Source: JASGCK01 sp031430035
GTDB taxonomy: Bacteria; Pseudomonadota; Gammaproteobacteria; Burkholderiales; Burkholderiaceae_C
Length of the DNA: 64,000 nucleotides
Reading direction: 5' to 3'
Assembly (NCBI GenBank): GCA_031430035.1
Contig: JANPAS010000083.1
Span: 43,370 to 107,369 of the forward strand
Positions 36,188 to 44,747 of this stretch are shown here, in pieces. The position numbers and the translations under genes are program-made. The notes under the pieces were generated by a model that worked only from the letters and a program-made list of their open reading frames with translations, was not told the DNA's origin and did not search any database. Position 1 is the stretch's first letter. Each line of letters begins with the position of its first letter.

Positions 36188-36924
36188 AAATTTTGCTGAT
36201 GTGTGACGGGCAAGTGGGGGACCGAATTGCCTGCTGGCTCTTGGACAATTATCCTGAAGATGTCGGGGCGATCGTGACCATCAGCGAAAATGCTACGCGG
36301 ATTGCCGCCCATGCCAAAAACATACCTACACTTATCTACCAATCGGAAGCGCAGATAGCGGCTGCATTGACTGCATTGCCGAAATGCAATCTCGGTCTGT
36401 TGGCATGGTGGCCAAAGCTTGTTTCGAAAAAAATTATTGCATTGACTGAGTATGGTTTTATCAACACCCACCCGAGCCTACTGCCCCACAATCGTGGTAA
36501 GCATTACAATTTCTGGGTACTGGTGGAGCAAGCCCCGTTTGGCGTTAGTCTGCACTATGTTGATGAAGGCATAGACAGTGGTGACATCGTGGCGCAAAGT
36601 CCACTTGCCTATGGTTGGGAGGATACCGGCGAAACGTTGTACGCGAAGGCTTTACAGGCGACATTCGATCTATTCAAGAAGACCTACCCTCAGTTGCGAG
36701 TGCAGGGCTTGCCGCGATTCAAGCAGGACCTTAGTCAAGGCAGTTTGCATTATGCCAAGGAGATCGATTTGGCAAGCCAAATCGATCTCGACAAATCTTA
36801 CAGAGCGCGTGACTTGATTAACCTGTTGCGCGCCAGAACGTTTCCCGGTCACCCCGCTTGCATCTTCCATGAAGACGAGGTGGCTTATGAAATTAGCATA
36901 AAAATCAAGAGGAAATCCGTATGA
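36184..36924 (+). CDS. Sugar N-formyltransferase
   Basis: 246 residues, formyltransferase fold. The catalytic triad is visible: N94 and H96 in INTHPSLLP and D131 in EGIDSGDI. HNRGKHYNFW is the substrate-side loop. Homologues (VioF, FdtF, WlaRD types) transfer a formyl group from N10-formyl-tetrahydrofolate to the amine of NDP-4-amino-4,6-dideoxy sugars. It directly follows the aminotransferase and would make a formamido sugar. It overlaps both neighbours by four bases. Confidence 0.87.
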   Translation: MKILLMCDGQVGDRIACWLLDNYPEDVGAIVTISENATRIAAHAKNIPTLIYQSEAQIAAALTALPKCNLGLLAWWPKLVSKKIIALTEYGFINTHPSLLPHNRGKHYNFWVLVEQAPFGVSLHYVDEGIDSGDIVAQSPLAYGWEDTGETLYAKALQATFDLFKKTYPQLRVQGLPRFKQDLSQGSLHYAKEIDLASQIDLDKSYRARDLINLLRARTFPGHPACIFHEDEVAYEISIKIKRKSV

Positions 36925-37700
36925 CTACCTATGAAAAATTTAAACAAGAGTGCGAGCAGGAAATCGCGGCAATTGGCCGTGATAGCGTTTTTCTGGACGC
37001 TACGCGTGACTGGGTAAACAGAGCCAATGCTCAGAAATATTCATATCATTTTGAATGGCTGGGCCGCCCCATTATTCAATACCCACAAGATATTATTGCC
37101 ATGCAGGAGTTGATCTGGCGCGTGAAGCCCGACTTGATTATCGAGACTGGGATCGCACACGGAGGATCGTTGATTCTTAGCGCTTCGATGCTCGCTCAAC
37201 TTGATATGTGTGACGCCATTGAGGCTGGCCAAATGTTCGATCCCCGTAAGTCAAATCGGTTGGTCATCGGCCTAGACATCGATATACGAGCTCATAATAA
37301 GACTGCAATCGAAGGGCACCCGATGGGGTCGCGTATTAAAATGCTCCAAGGTTCCAGTGTGGCTCCCGAAATCGTTGCTGAGGTCAAGAAGCTAGCAGCA
37401 AACTACAAACGAGTGTTGGTTTGCCTTGATTCAAACCATACGCACGAGCATGTGTTGGCTGAACTTGAAGCTTATGCACCACTTACTAGCGTGGGAAGTT
37501 ACTGTGCAGTGTTCGATACCATTATTGAAGATATGCCAGCCGAAATGTTTCCCGACCGCCCTTGGGGACCTGGTAACAATCCAAAAACTGCAGTATGGGA
37601 ATTCCTCAAAACGCACACTGAGTTTGAAATTGACAAGAGTATCCAGCACAAACTGCTGATTACGGTGGCGCCGGATGGATATCTGAAGCGATGTGGATAA
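36921..37700 (+). CDS. CmcI/cephalosporin-hydroxylase-family SAM methyltransferase
   Basis: 259 residues. LIIETGIAHGGSLILSASM is the SAM-binding motif, VIGLDIDIRAHN follows strand 2, and VLVCLDSNHTHEHVLAELE provides the metal-binding Asp/His typical of the CmcI group. These are metal-dependent O-methyltransferases; several lie in LPS loci and methylate sugar hydroxyls, in spite of the family name. Its neighbours suggest O-methylation of the formamido sugar, at the nucleotide-sugar or glycan stage. 85 bases separate it from rfbF. Confidence 0.82.
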   Translation: MTTYEKFKQECEQEIAAIGRDSVFLDATRDWVNRANAQKYSYHFEWLGRPIIQYPQDIIAMQELIWRVKPDLIIETGIAHGGSLILSASMLAQLDMCDAIEAGQMFDPRKSNRLVIGLDIDIRAHNKTAIEGHPMGSRIKMLQGSSVAPEIVAEVKKLAANYKRVLVCLDSNHTHEHVLAELEAYAPLTSVGSYCAVFDTIIEDMPAEMFPDRPWGPGNNPKTAVWEFLKTHTEFEIDKSIQHKLLITVAPDGYLKRCG

Positions 37701-37785
37701 TATTTTCGATGTGGGCTGTTTCTGTATTAGTCGAGGGCTTCGGGATGAATATCGGTGAGTATTTTTCTGCAGTAAAGGACATTCA

Positions 37786-38568
37786 ATGAAGGCAGTAATT
37801 CTCGCCGGCGGTCTAGGAACAAGGATTTCAGAGGAGTCCAATGTCAGGCCCAAGCCGATGATAGAAATCGGCGGCAAGCCGATCCTGTGGCATATCATGA
37901 AAACATATTCCAGCCACGGAATCAATGACTTCATCGTGTGCTGCGGCTACAAGGGCTATGTCATCAAGGAGTATTTCTCGAACTATTTCCTGCATATGTC
38001 GGACATCACCTTTGACTTGCAGAGCAATCAGGTGCAAGTCCATCAAAAGTTCGCGGAGCCATGGCGTGTCACTTTGGTGGATACCGGGGAGGAAACCATG
38101 ACAGGGGGGCGATTGAAGCGTGTCGCACCCTACTTGGCCGGGGAAGACGCCTTCTGCATGACCTATGGGGATGGCGTAAGTGATGTGGATATCACGGCAT
38201 TGATCGAGTTTCATCGGAGTCATGGTTTGAACGCCACCTTGACTGCGACACATGCCCCAACCCGCTTCGGTGTGCTAGACATATTGTCAGACATGACAGT
38301 GAAATCGTTCAAGGAGAAACCCGAGGACATGCGGGACATGATCAACGGCGGCTTCTTCGTGCTGTCTCCCAAGGTGCTTGACCTGATCGTAGGGGATCAG
38401 ACAGTCTGGGAGCGGGAGCCCCTAGAAACTTTGGCTGAGCGGGGGCAATTGAAAGCGTTCAGGCACGATGGGTTTTGGCAGCCCATGGACACCCTACGTG
38501 ACAAAAATTTTCTCGAGTCCCTCTGGAACTCGCGTGCGGCGCCCTGGGCTACATGGAAAACCCAATGA
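37786..38568 (+). CDS. rfbF: Glucose-1-phosphate cytidylyltransferase
   Basis: 260 residues. LAGGLGTRISEESNVRPKPM is the RfbF signature; WHIMKTYSSHG, CMTYGDGVSDVD (metal Asp) and FWQPMDTLRDK are all as in the family. It makes CDP-glucose for RfbG. It overlaps rfbH by four bases, so it is grouped with the dehydrase and transketolase set rather than with rfbG. Confidence 0.96.
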   Translation: MKAVILAGGLGTRISEESNVRPKPMIEIGGKPILWHIMKTYSSHGINDFIVCCGYKGYVIKEYFSNYFLHMSDITFDLQSNQVQVHQKFAEPWRVTLVDTGEETMTGGRLKRVAPYLAGEDAFCMTYGDGVSDVDITALIEFHRSHGLNATLTATHAPTRFGVLDILSDMTVKSFKEKPEDMRDMINGGFFVLSPKVLDLIVGDQTVWEREPLETLAERGQLKAFRHDGFWQPMDTLRDKNFLESLWNSRAAPWATWKTQ

Positions 38569-39890
38569 ATAAATTAAATCGATTGGATGAGATCCGTTTG
38601 CAGATTACGGGTTTGGTGGACGAATACGCAAGCCTCAAGTTCGCTGCGACGGATTTCGTGCCAGGGGTGACGGCTGTCCCTCCCTCCGGGAAAATGATTG
38701 GAGGCGAGGAGCTGCGCTTGATGATGGAGGCCTCGCTGGATGGCTGGCTCACGGCCGGACGTTTTAACGAGGAATTTGAACAGAAGCTGGCGAAGTTCCT
38801 CGGCGTAAAACACCTGATCACGGTCAATTCTGGCTCATCTGCCAACCTAGTGGCCTTTAATACCCTGACCAGCCCCAAGCTCGGCGATCGCGCAATCAAG
38901 CCCGGCGATGAAGTCATCGGCGTCGCGGCCGGTTTCCCGACCACGGTCAACCCTATCCTCCAGTTTGGCGCGGTTCCCGTATTCGTCGATGTCGAACTCG
39001 GCACCTACAATATCGATGCCAGCCAGATCGAAGCCGCCATCAGTCCCAAAACCAAGGCCATTATGTTGGCCCATACGCTGGGTAATCCCTACAACCTCGA
39101 CGTCGTCACCGCGCTGTGCAAGAAGCATGGTCTGTGGCTGATCGAGGATTGCTGTGACGCTTTGGGATCCACGTACAACGGCCGTATGGTGGGCGGATTC
39201 GGCGACATCGGCACCTTGAGCTTTTATCCGGCACATCACATCACGATGGGCGAAGGCGGTGCAGTGTTTACCAACAATGGTGAGCTACGGCAGATCGCCG
39301 AGAGTTTCCGCGATTGGGGCCGGGACTGTTATTGCCCGCCCGGCAAGGACAATACCTGCGGGCGCCGCTTCTGCTGGAAATTGGGGAATCTGCCGGAAGG
39401 CTACGACCACAAGTACACCTACTCGCATCTCGGCTACAACCTAAAAATTACGGACATGCAGGCTGCTTGCGGTGTGGCGCAACTGGCCAAGGCCGATTTT
39501 TTCATCCAGCGCCGGAAGGAAAATTTCAATTACCTGAAGAGTCGCCTCGCTTCCTGCGAGGAATTCATGATCCTTCCCGAGGCGACCGCCGGCTCTGCGC
39601 CGTCCTGGTTCGGCTTCCCCATCACCTTGCGCGAGAATTCTTCGACCAGTCGGGGTGACCTGATCGGTTACTTGGATCAATGCAAGATCGGCACACGCCT
39701 GCTGTTTGCTGGCAACCTGACGCGCCAGCCGTATATGATCGGCCGAAACTTCCGGATCAGCGGTGAATTGACCAATACCGATGTGGTGATGCGCAACACC
39801 TTCTGGATCGGCGTGCAACCAGCTCTCAGCGAAGAAATGCTTGACTATTCCGCGAGCCGGATCGAAGCCTTTCTGGGCGTCAACTTTTAA
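38565..39890 (+). CDS. rfbH: CDP-4-keto-6-deoxy-glucose 3-dehydrase (E1)
   Basis: 441 residues from ATG 38565, which overlaps the rfbF stop as ATGA and has GGAA just upstream; ATG 38553 is an alternative. It has the DegT fold but with His in place of the PLP-anchoring Lys in FYPAHHITMGEGG, the mark of E1/RfbH. Cys residues in RDCYCPPGKDNTCGRRFC are candidates for the [2Fe-2S] cluster. It removes the 3-OH to give CDP-3,6-dideoxy-4-keto sugars with a reductase (E3), for which no gene is present here. Confidence 0.95.
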   Translation: MNKLNRLDEIRLQITGLVDEYASLKFAATDFVPGVTAVPPSGKMIGGEELRLMMEASLDGWLTAGRFNEEFEQKLAKFLGVKHLITVNSGSSANLVAFNTLTSPKLGDRAIKPGDEVIGVAAGFPTTVNPILQFGAVPVFVDVELGTYNIDASQIEAAISPKTKAIMLAHTLGNPYNLDVVTALCKKHGLWLIEDCCDALGSTYNGRMVGGFGDIGTLSFYPAHHITMGEGGAVFTNNGELRQIAESFRDWGRDCYCPPGKDNTCGRRFCWKLGNLPEGYDHKYTYSHLGYNLKITDMQAACGVAQLAKADFFIQRRKENFNYLKSRLASCEEFMILPEATAGSAPSWFGFPITLRENSSTSRGDLIGYLDQCKIGTRLLFAGNLTRQPYMIGRNFRISGELTNTDVVMRNTFWIGVQPALSEEMLDYSASRIEAFLGVNF

Positions 39891-39899
39891 GACACTTCT

Positions 39900-40724
39900 G
39901 TGACTTCAGACCTTTCCCGTTTTGACCCCCGCCGATTGCGACGCACCGTGCTCGAGATGGCCTTTGCCGGATCGACGGTGCATATCGGCTGCGCCTTTTC
40001 CATTGTCGAAATTCTAGCTGTCCTGTATCGCAGCCACCTGCGTTATCCGGGCAACGATCCCGAAGCGACCGGCCGCGATTACCTAGTGCTGAGCAAGGGA
40101 CATGGCGTGATGGCTCAATATGCCTGCATGCGGGAGCTGGAATGGTTGGATGACAACGCGATTCGGAATTATTTTTCAGACGGCAGCCATCTCAAGGGGT
40201 TGTCCGATTCCCGCGTTCCTGGCCTGGAAGTGACTTCTGGCTCCCTCGGGCATGGTTTCTCTGTCGGCGTTGGTCTGGCATTGGCGGCAAAGCGGCTGGG
40301 CACTGATCAAAAAACTTTTGTCGTCGTTGGCGATGGTGAAATGAATGAAGGACCGATCTGGGAAGGTGCCTTGTTTGCGGCCCACCATCAGCTGAAGAAC
40401 TTCATGGTGATCGTGGATGAAAACGGCTTCCAAGCTATGGGCAGGACCCGCGATGTACTCGACCTGAATTCGCTGCAGCGCAAGCTGGAAGCCTTTGGTT
40501 TTGAAGCAGTGTTGGTGGATGGCCATGACCAACGCGCACTTGATGAAGCGATTGCCAGTCTGGGCAAAAGCGAAAAAACCGCGCCCAAGGCAATCATTGC
40601 ACGCACGATCAAAGGGAAGGGCGTTGCTTTCATGGAGGACGACAACCGCTGGCATTACACACGGTTGACCGATGACACTTATCGTCAGGCGCTGGCATGT
40701 CTTGACTTGGAGAGCGCCAAATGA
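39900..40724 (+). CDS. Transketolase-like N-terminal (ThDP-binding) subunit
   Basis: 274 residues, start GTG 39900. FAGSTVHIGCAFSIVEIL and LSKGHGVMAQYA contain His residues of the transketolase active site; GSLGHGFSVGVGLA and VVGDGEMNEGPIWEGALFAA are the ThDP-binding motif (GDG...N). It is half of a normal transketolase; the other half follows with a four-base overlap. Placed between rfbH and a reductase, it probably carries a two-carbon unit to a CDP-keto-deoxy sugar rather than serving pentose metabolism. Confidence 0.88.
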   Translation: MTSDLSRFDPRRLRRTVLEMAFAGSTVHIGCAFSIVEILAVLYRSHLRYPGNDPEATGRDYLVLSKGHGVMAQYACMRELEWLDDNAIRNYFSDGSHLKGLSDSRVPGLEVTSGSLGHGFSVGVGLALAAKRLGTDQKTFVVVGDGEMNEGPIWEGALFAAHHQLKNFMVIVDENGFQAMGRTRDVLDLNSLQRKLEAFGFEAVLVDGHDQRALDEAIASLGKSEKTAPKAIIARTIKGKGVAFMEDDNRWHYTRLTDDTYRQALACLDLESAK

Positions 40725-41635
40725 GGGCTGCCTTTTCCAAAACCTTGGCCGATATCGCGCGTGCCGATCCGCGGGTAGTGCTGCTGACCGGCGACCATGG
40801 TTATGCGCTGTTCGACGAGTTCCGCCAGGTTTGTCCAGACCAGTACATCAATGCTGGCATTGCCGAGCAGAACATGATCGGCGTCGCTGCCGGCATGGTG
40901 CGCGCCGGATTCCGGCCCTATGTCTACGGCCTCGCCGCCTTCGTGCCAATCAGGGTGCTGGAGCAGATCAAGATCGACCTTGCGCATGACCGCCTACCTG
41001 TGGTCCTGATCGGTGATGGCGCCGGCATGGTCTACAGCCACTTGGGAACCAGTCACCAGGCGACAGAAGACATCGCCGTGACCAGAGCGCTGGCCAATCT
41101 GCAGGTCTACTCCCCGGCTGACCGTCACGAGCTGACCCGCTGCCTTGAATTGAGCGCCCATGCCTCGACCACCATCTACCTGCGCATAGGCAAGGCAGAC
41201 CGGGGCGATGTGCACCCCGCGCCAGTCACGGCCAATGCCGGCGACTTGCTGCCTGTGCGGCAGGGCGGCACAGACCTGGTGTTTCTCGCAACGGGCTCCA
41301 TGGTGCGCACCGCGATCGACATCGCCGACCGTTTTTATCCGCAAGCCTCAGTGTGGAGCGCGCCATTCATTAAACCGATCGACGCCGCCCGTGTCATCGA
41401 CATCGCTCGCCAGGCGCAGACCGTCGTCTGCATGGAGGAGCACTCTGTCCATGCAGGCTTCGGCTCCCTGGTCTGCGAGCTGGTGGCCGAGCACGCACCT
41501 ACTCGGGTGTTGCGTATCGGCGTCCAGGACCGCTATTCACAGCATTGCGGCAGCTATGACTACCTGTTGCAGGAACATGGGCTGGATGCGCACGCCGTCA
41601 CCGAACGGATCGGGCAATTTATGCAGAAGTCCTGA
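40721..41635 (+). CDS. Transketolase-like C-terminal subunit
   Basis: 304 residues covering the pyrimidine-binding and C-terminal domains. INAGIAEQNMIGVAAGMVRAG contains the catalytic Glu that activates ThDP; YSHLGTSHQATEDIAV and VYSPADRHELTRC are normal for TktC. It must pair with the preceding N-subunit. Its stop shares one base with the start of the SDR gene, so all three are likely coupled. Confidence 0.88.
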   Translation: MRAAFSKTLADIARADPRVVLLTGDHGYALFDEFRQVCPDQYINAGIAEQNMIGVAAGMVRAGFRPYVYGLAAFVPIRVLEQIKIDLAHDRLPVVLIGDGAGMVYSHLGTSHQATEDIAVTRALANLQVYSPADRHELTRCLELSAHASTTIYLRIGKADRGDVHPAPVTANAGDLLPVRQGGTDLVFLATGSMVRTAIDIADRFYPQASVWSAPFIKPIDAARVIDIARQAQTVVCMEEHSVHAGFGSLVCELVAEHAPTRVLRIGVQDRYSQHCGSYDYLLQEHGLDAHAVTERIGQFMQKS

Positions 41636-42570
41636 TGAAGCGCATCGCCATCCTTGGCGCGTCGAGCCGCATTGCGGGAGACCTGATCCTGTGGCTGGCC
41701 CAGCAGCCTGACACGGCACTCCATCTGTTCGTGCGCCGGCCACAGCAGATGCTTGACTGGCTGCACCAGAATGACATCGCGGGCCACGCCCAGGTAGGGC
41801 TCTACCCGAATTTTGGCGAGGGTGGCGAGTACTTCGCGGTGATCAATTTCGTCGGCGTTGGCGATCCGGCAAGGGCCTTGTCCATGGGTGCGGAAATCCT
41901 AGATCTGACGCATCGGTTCGACAGCCTCGCGCTGGAGTATGTGAAGCGCCATCCGCACTGTCGTTATTTGTTCACCAGCAGCGGCGCTGCTTATGGCAGC
42001 CGTTTCGAGTCGCCGGTGGACGAGGGCACCCAAGCTGTCTTTGCCATCAATGCGTTGGGAAGCGATGCTTGGTATGGCATAGCCAAGGCCCATGCCGAGT
42101 GCCGGCACCGGGCGCATCCCAAGCTGCCGATCATGGACATTCGCATTTTCAATTACATCAGCCAGACGCAGGACCTGTCGGCGCGCTTTCTGGTCACCGA
42201 TGCCATCCGCGCGATCCGAGACCGGACCGTCTTGCAGACTTCCGCTGAACGGACCGTGCGCGATTACTTGCATACCAGCGATTTTTGCGCCCTGGTCGAT
42301 GCCGTGCTGGCTGCGCCGCCGACCAACGATGTCATCGACTGCTATAGCAAGGCACCGATTGAGAAGACGGAATTGCTGCAAGCCTTGCAGGCCGCATTCG
42401 GGCTGCGCTATACGGTGTCGCCGGAGCAGGCGGACATCAACGCAACCGGACACAAGCCCTGTTACTACTCGGTCAATCGCCGTGCCCGCCACTTTGGCTA
42501 TGCGCCGGCATTCAACTCCCTGGACGGAGTCCTCGACGCCACCGCCGCACTGCTGGACGCCGGTGCTTAA
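41635..42570 (+). CDS. SDR-type NAD(P)-dependent reductase
   Basis: 311 residues, extended SDR. ILGASSRIAGDLILWL binds the cofactor, FTSSGAAYGSR provides the Ser region and AWYGIAKAHAEC the Tyr and Lys. DIRIFNYISQTQDLS and RDYLHTSDFCALVDAV are substrate-side motifs. In yersiniose synthesis a reductase (YerF) follows the ThDP enzyme and reduces the new side-chain ketone; this gene could do that for the transketolase product. The donor and product remain inferred. Confidence 0.78.
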   Translation: MKRIAILGASSRIAGDLILWLAQQPDTALHLFVRRPQQMLDWLHQNDIAGHAQVGLYPNFGEGGEYFAVINFVGVGDPARALSMGAEILDLTHRFDSLALEYVKRHPHCRYLFTSSGAAYGSRFESPVDEGTQAVFAINALGSDAWYGIAKAHAECRHRAHPKLPIMDIRIFNYISQTQDLSARFLVTDAIRAIRDRTVLQTSAERTVRDYLHTSDFCALVDAVLAAPPTNDVIDCYSKAPIEKTELLQALQAAFGLRYTVSPEQADINATGHKPCYYSVNRRARHFGYAPAFNSLDGVLDATAALLDAGA

Positions 42571-42606
42571 GGCCTGCCGCACTCCAACCACATTTCAAGA
42601 AACGTG

Positions 42607-43656
42607 ATGAACCGCCCAAGCGACAATATTTTTATCGACCCCTCTTATCCTGTCTTCAATCAGGACAAGTTATTCGACCTGGGCGATCCTTTGCTCAATC
42701 GCGATGATCAATTGCTGCCATTCCACCGCTTGCGGGAACATTTGCACGCGCTCGGTAAATCCGTCCATACGGCGGATTACCTGTTGTCGGGCGATGCCGG
42801 TCCAGGCGGAACAAGCGCTTGTGGCTATTACTCCCTGGGCATCCTCGACAATTACCAGCGCATCGCCCGCGAAGGCCAGGCCAGGCTGAAGTCATTCGTG
42901 ATCATGGAGCCGCCGGTGGTCGCACCGCACCTGTACCAGGCTTTGCCAGCACTCACGAATGCGTTCGAACGGGTCTATGTTCACAACACCGATGGCGACT
43001 GCTATTCCCTAGCTGGGGTGCAGCAGGACAAGCTCAGGCGGCTCTATTGGCCGCTGCCCCACGCCGAAGTGCTGGAGCCCTACTGGAGCCAGCGCGACCG
43101 GATGCAGCGTATCGTGGTGATCAACGGCAGCCACAAGCCGCGCTCGTTCGACAAGGAGCTGTACAGCAAGCGCATCGATGCAATGGCGGCGCTGGCGCCC
43201 ACGGGTGCAGTTGACCTGTTCGGCCGTGGCTGGGAACGCTGGTGGTCAGGCGAGGCGCGCTGGATGCCCTATTGGCGTAACCGTCGCACGCTGATGTCGA
43301 TCTATCAGGGCGCTTGCGCGTCCAAGTTCGAAGTGCTGCAGCGCTATGCGTTTTGTCTGTGCTTCGAAAATATGGCAATGAATGGCTACATCACGGAAAA
43401 GTTATTCGACTGCCTCTATGCCGGAACCATTCCGCTCTATCTGGGCGCCCCGGACATCCTTCGCTACATCCCGCAGGATGTGTTCATCGACTGCAGGCAA
43501 TATGCTTCCTGGGACGAGATGTGGAATGAGGTCAGGCTGATCCCAGCTTCACGTATCGAAGCGATGTGTGAAGCTGGCCGCCAGTTCCTGGGCAGTGAAG
43601 CCGCCCAACCCTTTTACAATTCGCTATTGCACTTGGGCTGGGGGGCAAATGAATAA
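42607..43656 (+). CDS. GT10 alpha-1,3/4-fucosyltransferase family protein
   Basis: 349 residues from ATG 42607 (a GTG at 42604 is possible). The GT10 signature is clear: FCLCFENMAMNGYITEKLFD followed by CLYAGTIPLYLGAPDI and YIPQDVFIDCRQY. This family uses GDP-L-fucose, which the manC-fcl-gmd set makes 32 kb upstream. The linkage cannot be read from sequence. It overlaps the next glycosyltransferase gene by eight bases. Confidence 0.9.
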   Translation: MNRPSDNIFIDPSYPVFNQDKLFDLGDPLLNRDDQLLPFHRLREHLHALGKSVHTADYLLSGDAGPGGTSACGYYSLGILDNYQRIAREGQARLKSFVIMEPPVVAPHLYQALPALTNAFERVYVHNTDGDCYSLAGVQQDKLRRLYWPLPHAEVLEPYWSQRDRMQRIVVINGSHKPRSFDKELYSKRIDAMAALAPTGAVDLFGRGWERWWSGEARWMPYWRNRRTLMSIYQGACASKFEVLQRYAFCLCFENMAMNGYITEKLFDCLYAGTIPLYLGAPDILRYIPQDVFIDCRQYASWDEMWNEVRLIPASRIEAMCEAGRQFLGSEAAQPFYNSLLHLGWGANE

Positions 43657-44704
43657 AGACGCCGCCCCTGTGCCCCTGGTGTCGGCACCGCTGGTGTCGA
43701 TCTGCATTCCTACCTACAATTCTGGGGAAACACTGGCCGAAACGCTGGCATCGATCATCGCGCAAACTTACTTGCGCCTGGAAATACTGGTGGTCGACAA
43801 CGCTTCTGCCGACGATACGTTGGAGGTAGCCCGTCGTTTTGACGATCCACGCATCCGTATCCACGAGAATGCCGACAACATTGGAGCCGAAGGCAATTTC
43901 AATCGTTGCATCCAGCTGGCCAGCGGCGAGTACACCGCGATCTATCATGCTGATGATCTTTATCTGCCGCAGATGGTCGCCGAGCAGGTCGGCTTCTTGG
44001 AGCGCCATACGGAGGTGGGCGGCGTGCTTACTGAGGCGCTGCTGATCGACGGCAGTGGCAGGCAGGCGGGCGCCATCAGCCTTCCCGCTGAATTGCACCG
44101 GAAGAACGACGTGGGCGTCACTTTTCCGGAATTGTTCAGCGCCTTGCTGCGCCACTCGAATTTCCTGATTTGTCCCAGCGCCATGGTTCGCACCACGCTC
44201 TATCAGAACGTCATCAAGGGCTGGCGCGGTGACTTGTTCGGTTCGTCGGCCGACCTCGATATCTGGCTCAGGATCGCCCACCACTCCCAGCTGGGACTGC
44301 TGCCAGCGAAGCTGATGAAGTACAGGATCAGCACTGCCCAATTCTCGTCGAAAGTTCGTTACCAGACCGGACGGGCTGATTTTTTCCGTGTCATGGACCA
44401 CTATCTTTTGCAAGACGATGTGCGTGCAGTCATGACGCCGCGCGACCTTGAGAACTATCAGCGACTGGTCCGCCGCGACACCGTGATGCGCGCCGCCAAC
44501 CTGTTTTTGACCGACCAATTCCCGCAGGTGGCATCGCTGTTAAATGACTTTTTCAGCGTCGACATGCTGTTCGCGGCAATGCGCGATAAAAGGAGCTTCG
44601 TCGTCTTGCTGCTGGGTTCCTATCTGAAAATTGTCAATTTGCCCGGGCTGCGCAGTTGCGGCCAGGCACCACTGCGGCAATTGAAGCATGCGCTTGGGAA
44701 GTAG
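43649..44704 (+). CDS. Glycosyltransferase family 2
   Basis: 351 residues from ATG 43649, with GGGGG a few bases upstream. GT-A fold: VSICIPTYNSGETLAETLASI, ILVVDNASADDT and the metal motif in IYHADDLYLPQM. LFGSSADLDIWLRIAH is the second conserved part. It adds an unknown sugar to the repeat unit. A long C-terminal helical tail (about 270-351) ends with a hydrophobic segment SFVVLLLGSYLKIV that could touch the membrane. Confidence 0.88.
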   Translation: MNKDAAPVPLVSAPLVSICIPTYNSGETLAETLASIIAQTYLRLEILVVDNASADDTLEVARRFDDPRIRIHENADNIGAEGNFNRCIQLASGEYTAIYHADDLYLPQMVAEQVGFLERHTEVGGVLTEALLIDGSGRQAGAISLPAELHRKNDVGVTFPELFSALLRHSNFLICPSAMVRTTLYQNVIKGWRGDLFGSSADLDIWLRIAHHSQLGLLPAKLMKYRISTAQFSSKVRYQTGRADFFRVMDHYLLQDDVRAVMTPRDLENYQRLVRRDTVMRAANLFLTDQFPQVASLLNDFFSVDMLFAAMRDKRSFVVLLLGSYLKIVNLPGLRSCGQAPLRQLKHALGK

Positions 44705-44747
44705 GACTTGTCTTCCATGCTCTTCATCGATCCGTACCTTGAATAAA

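Noticed and set aside
39900..41635. Split transketolase as a pentose-phosphate enzyme by chance in the cluster
   Set aside because: Four-base and one-base overlaps with each other and the reductase, directly after rfbH, argue for a sugar-branching role.
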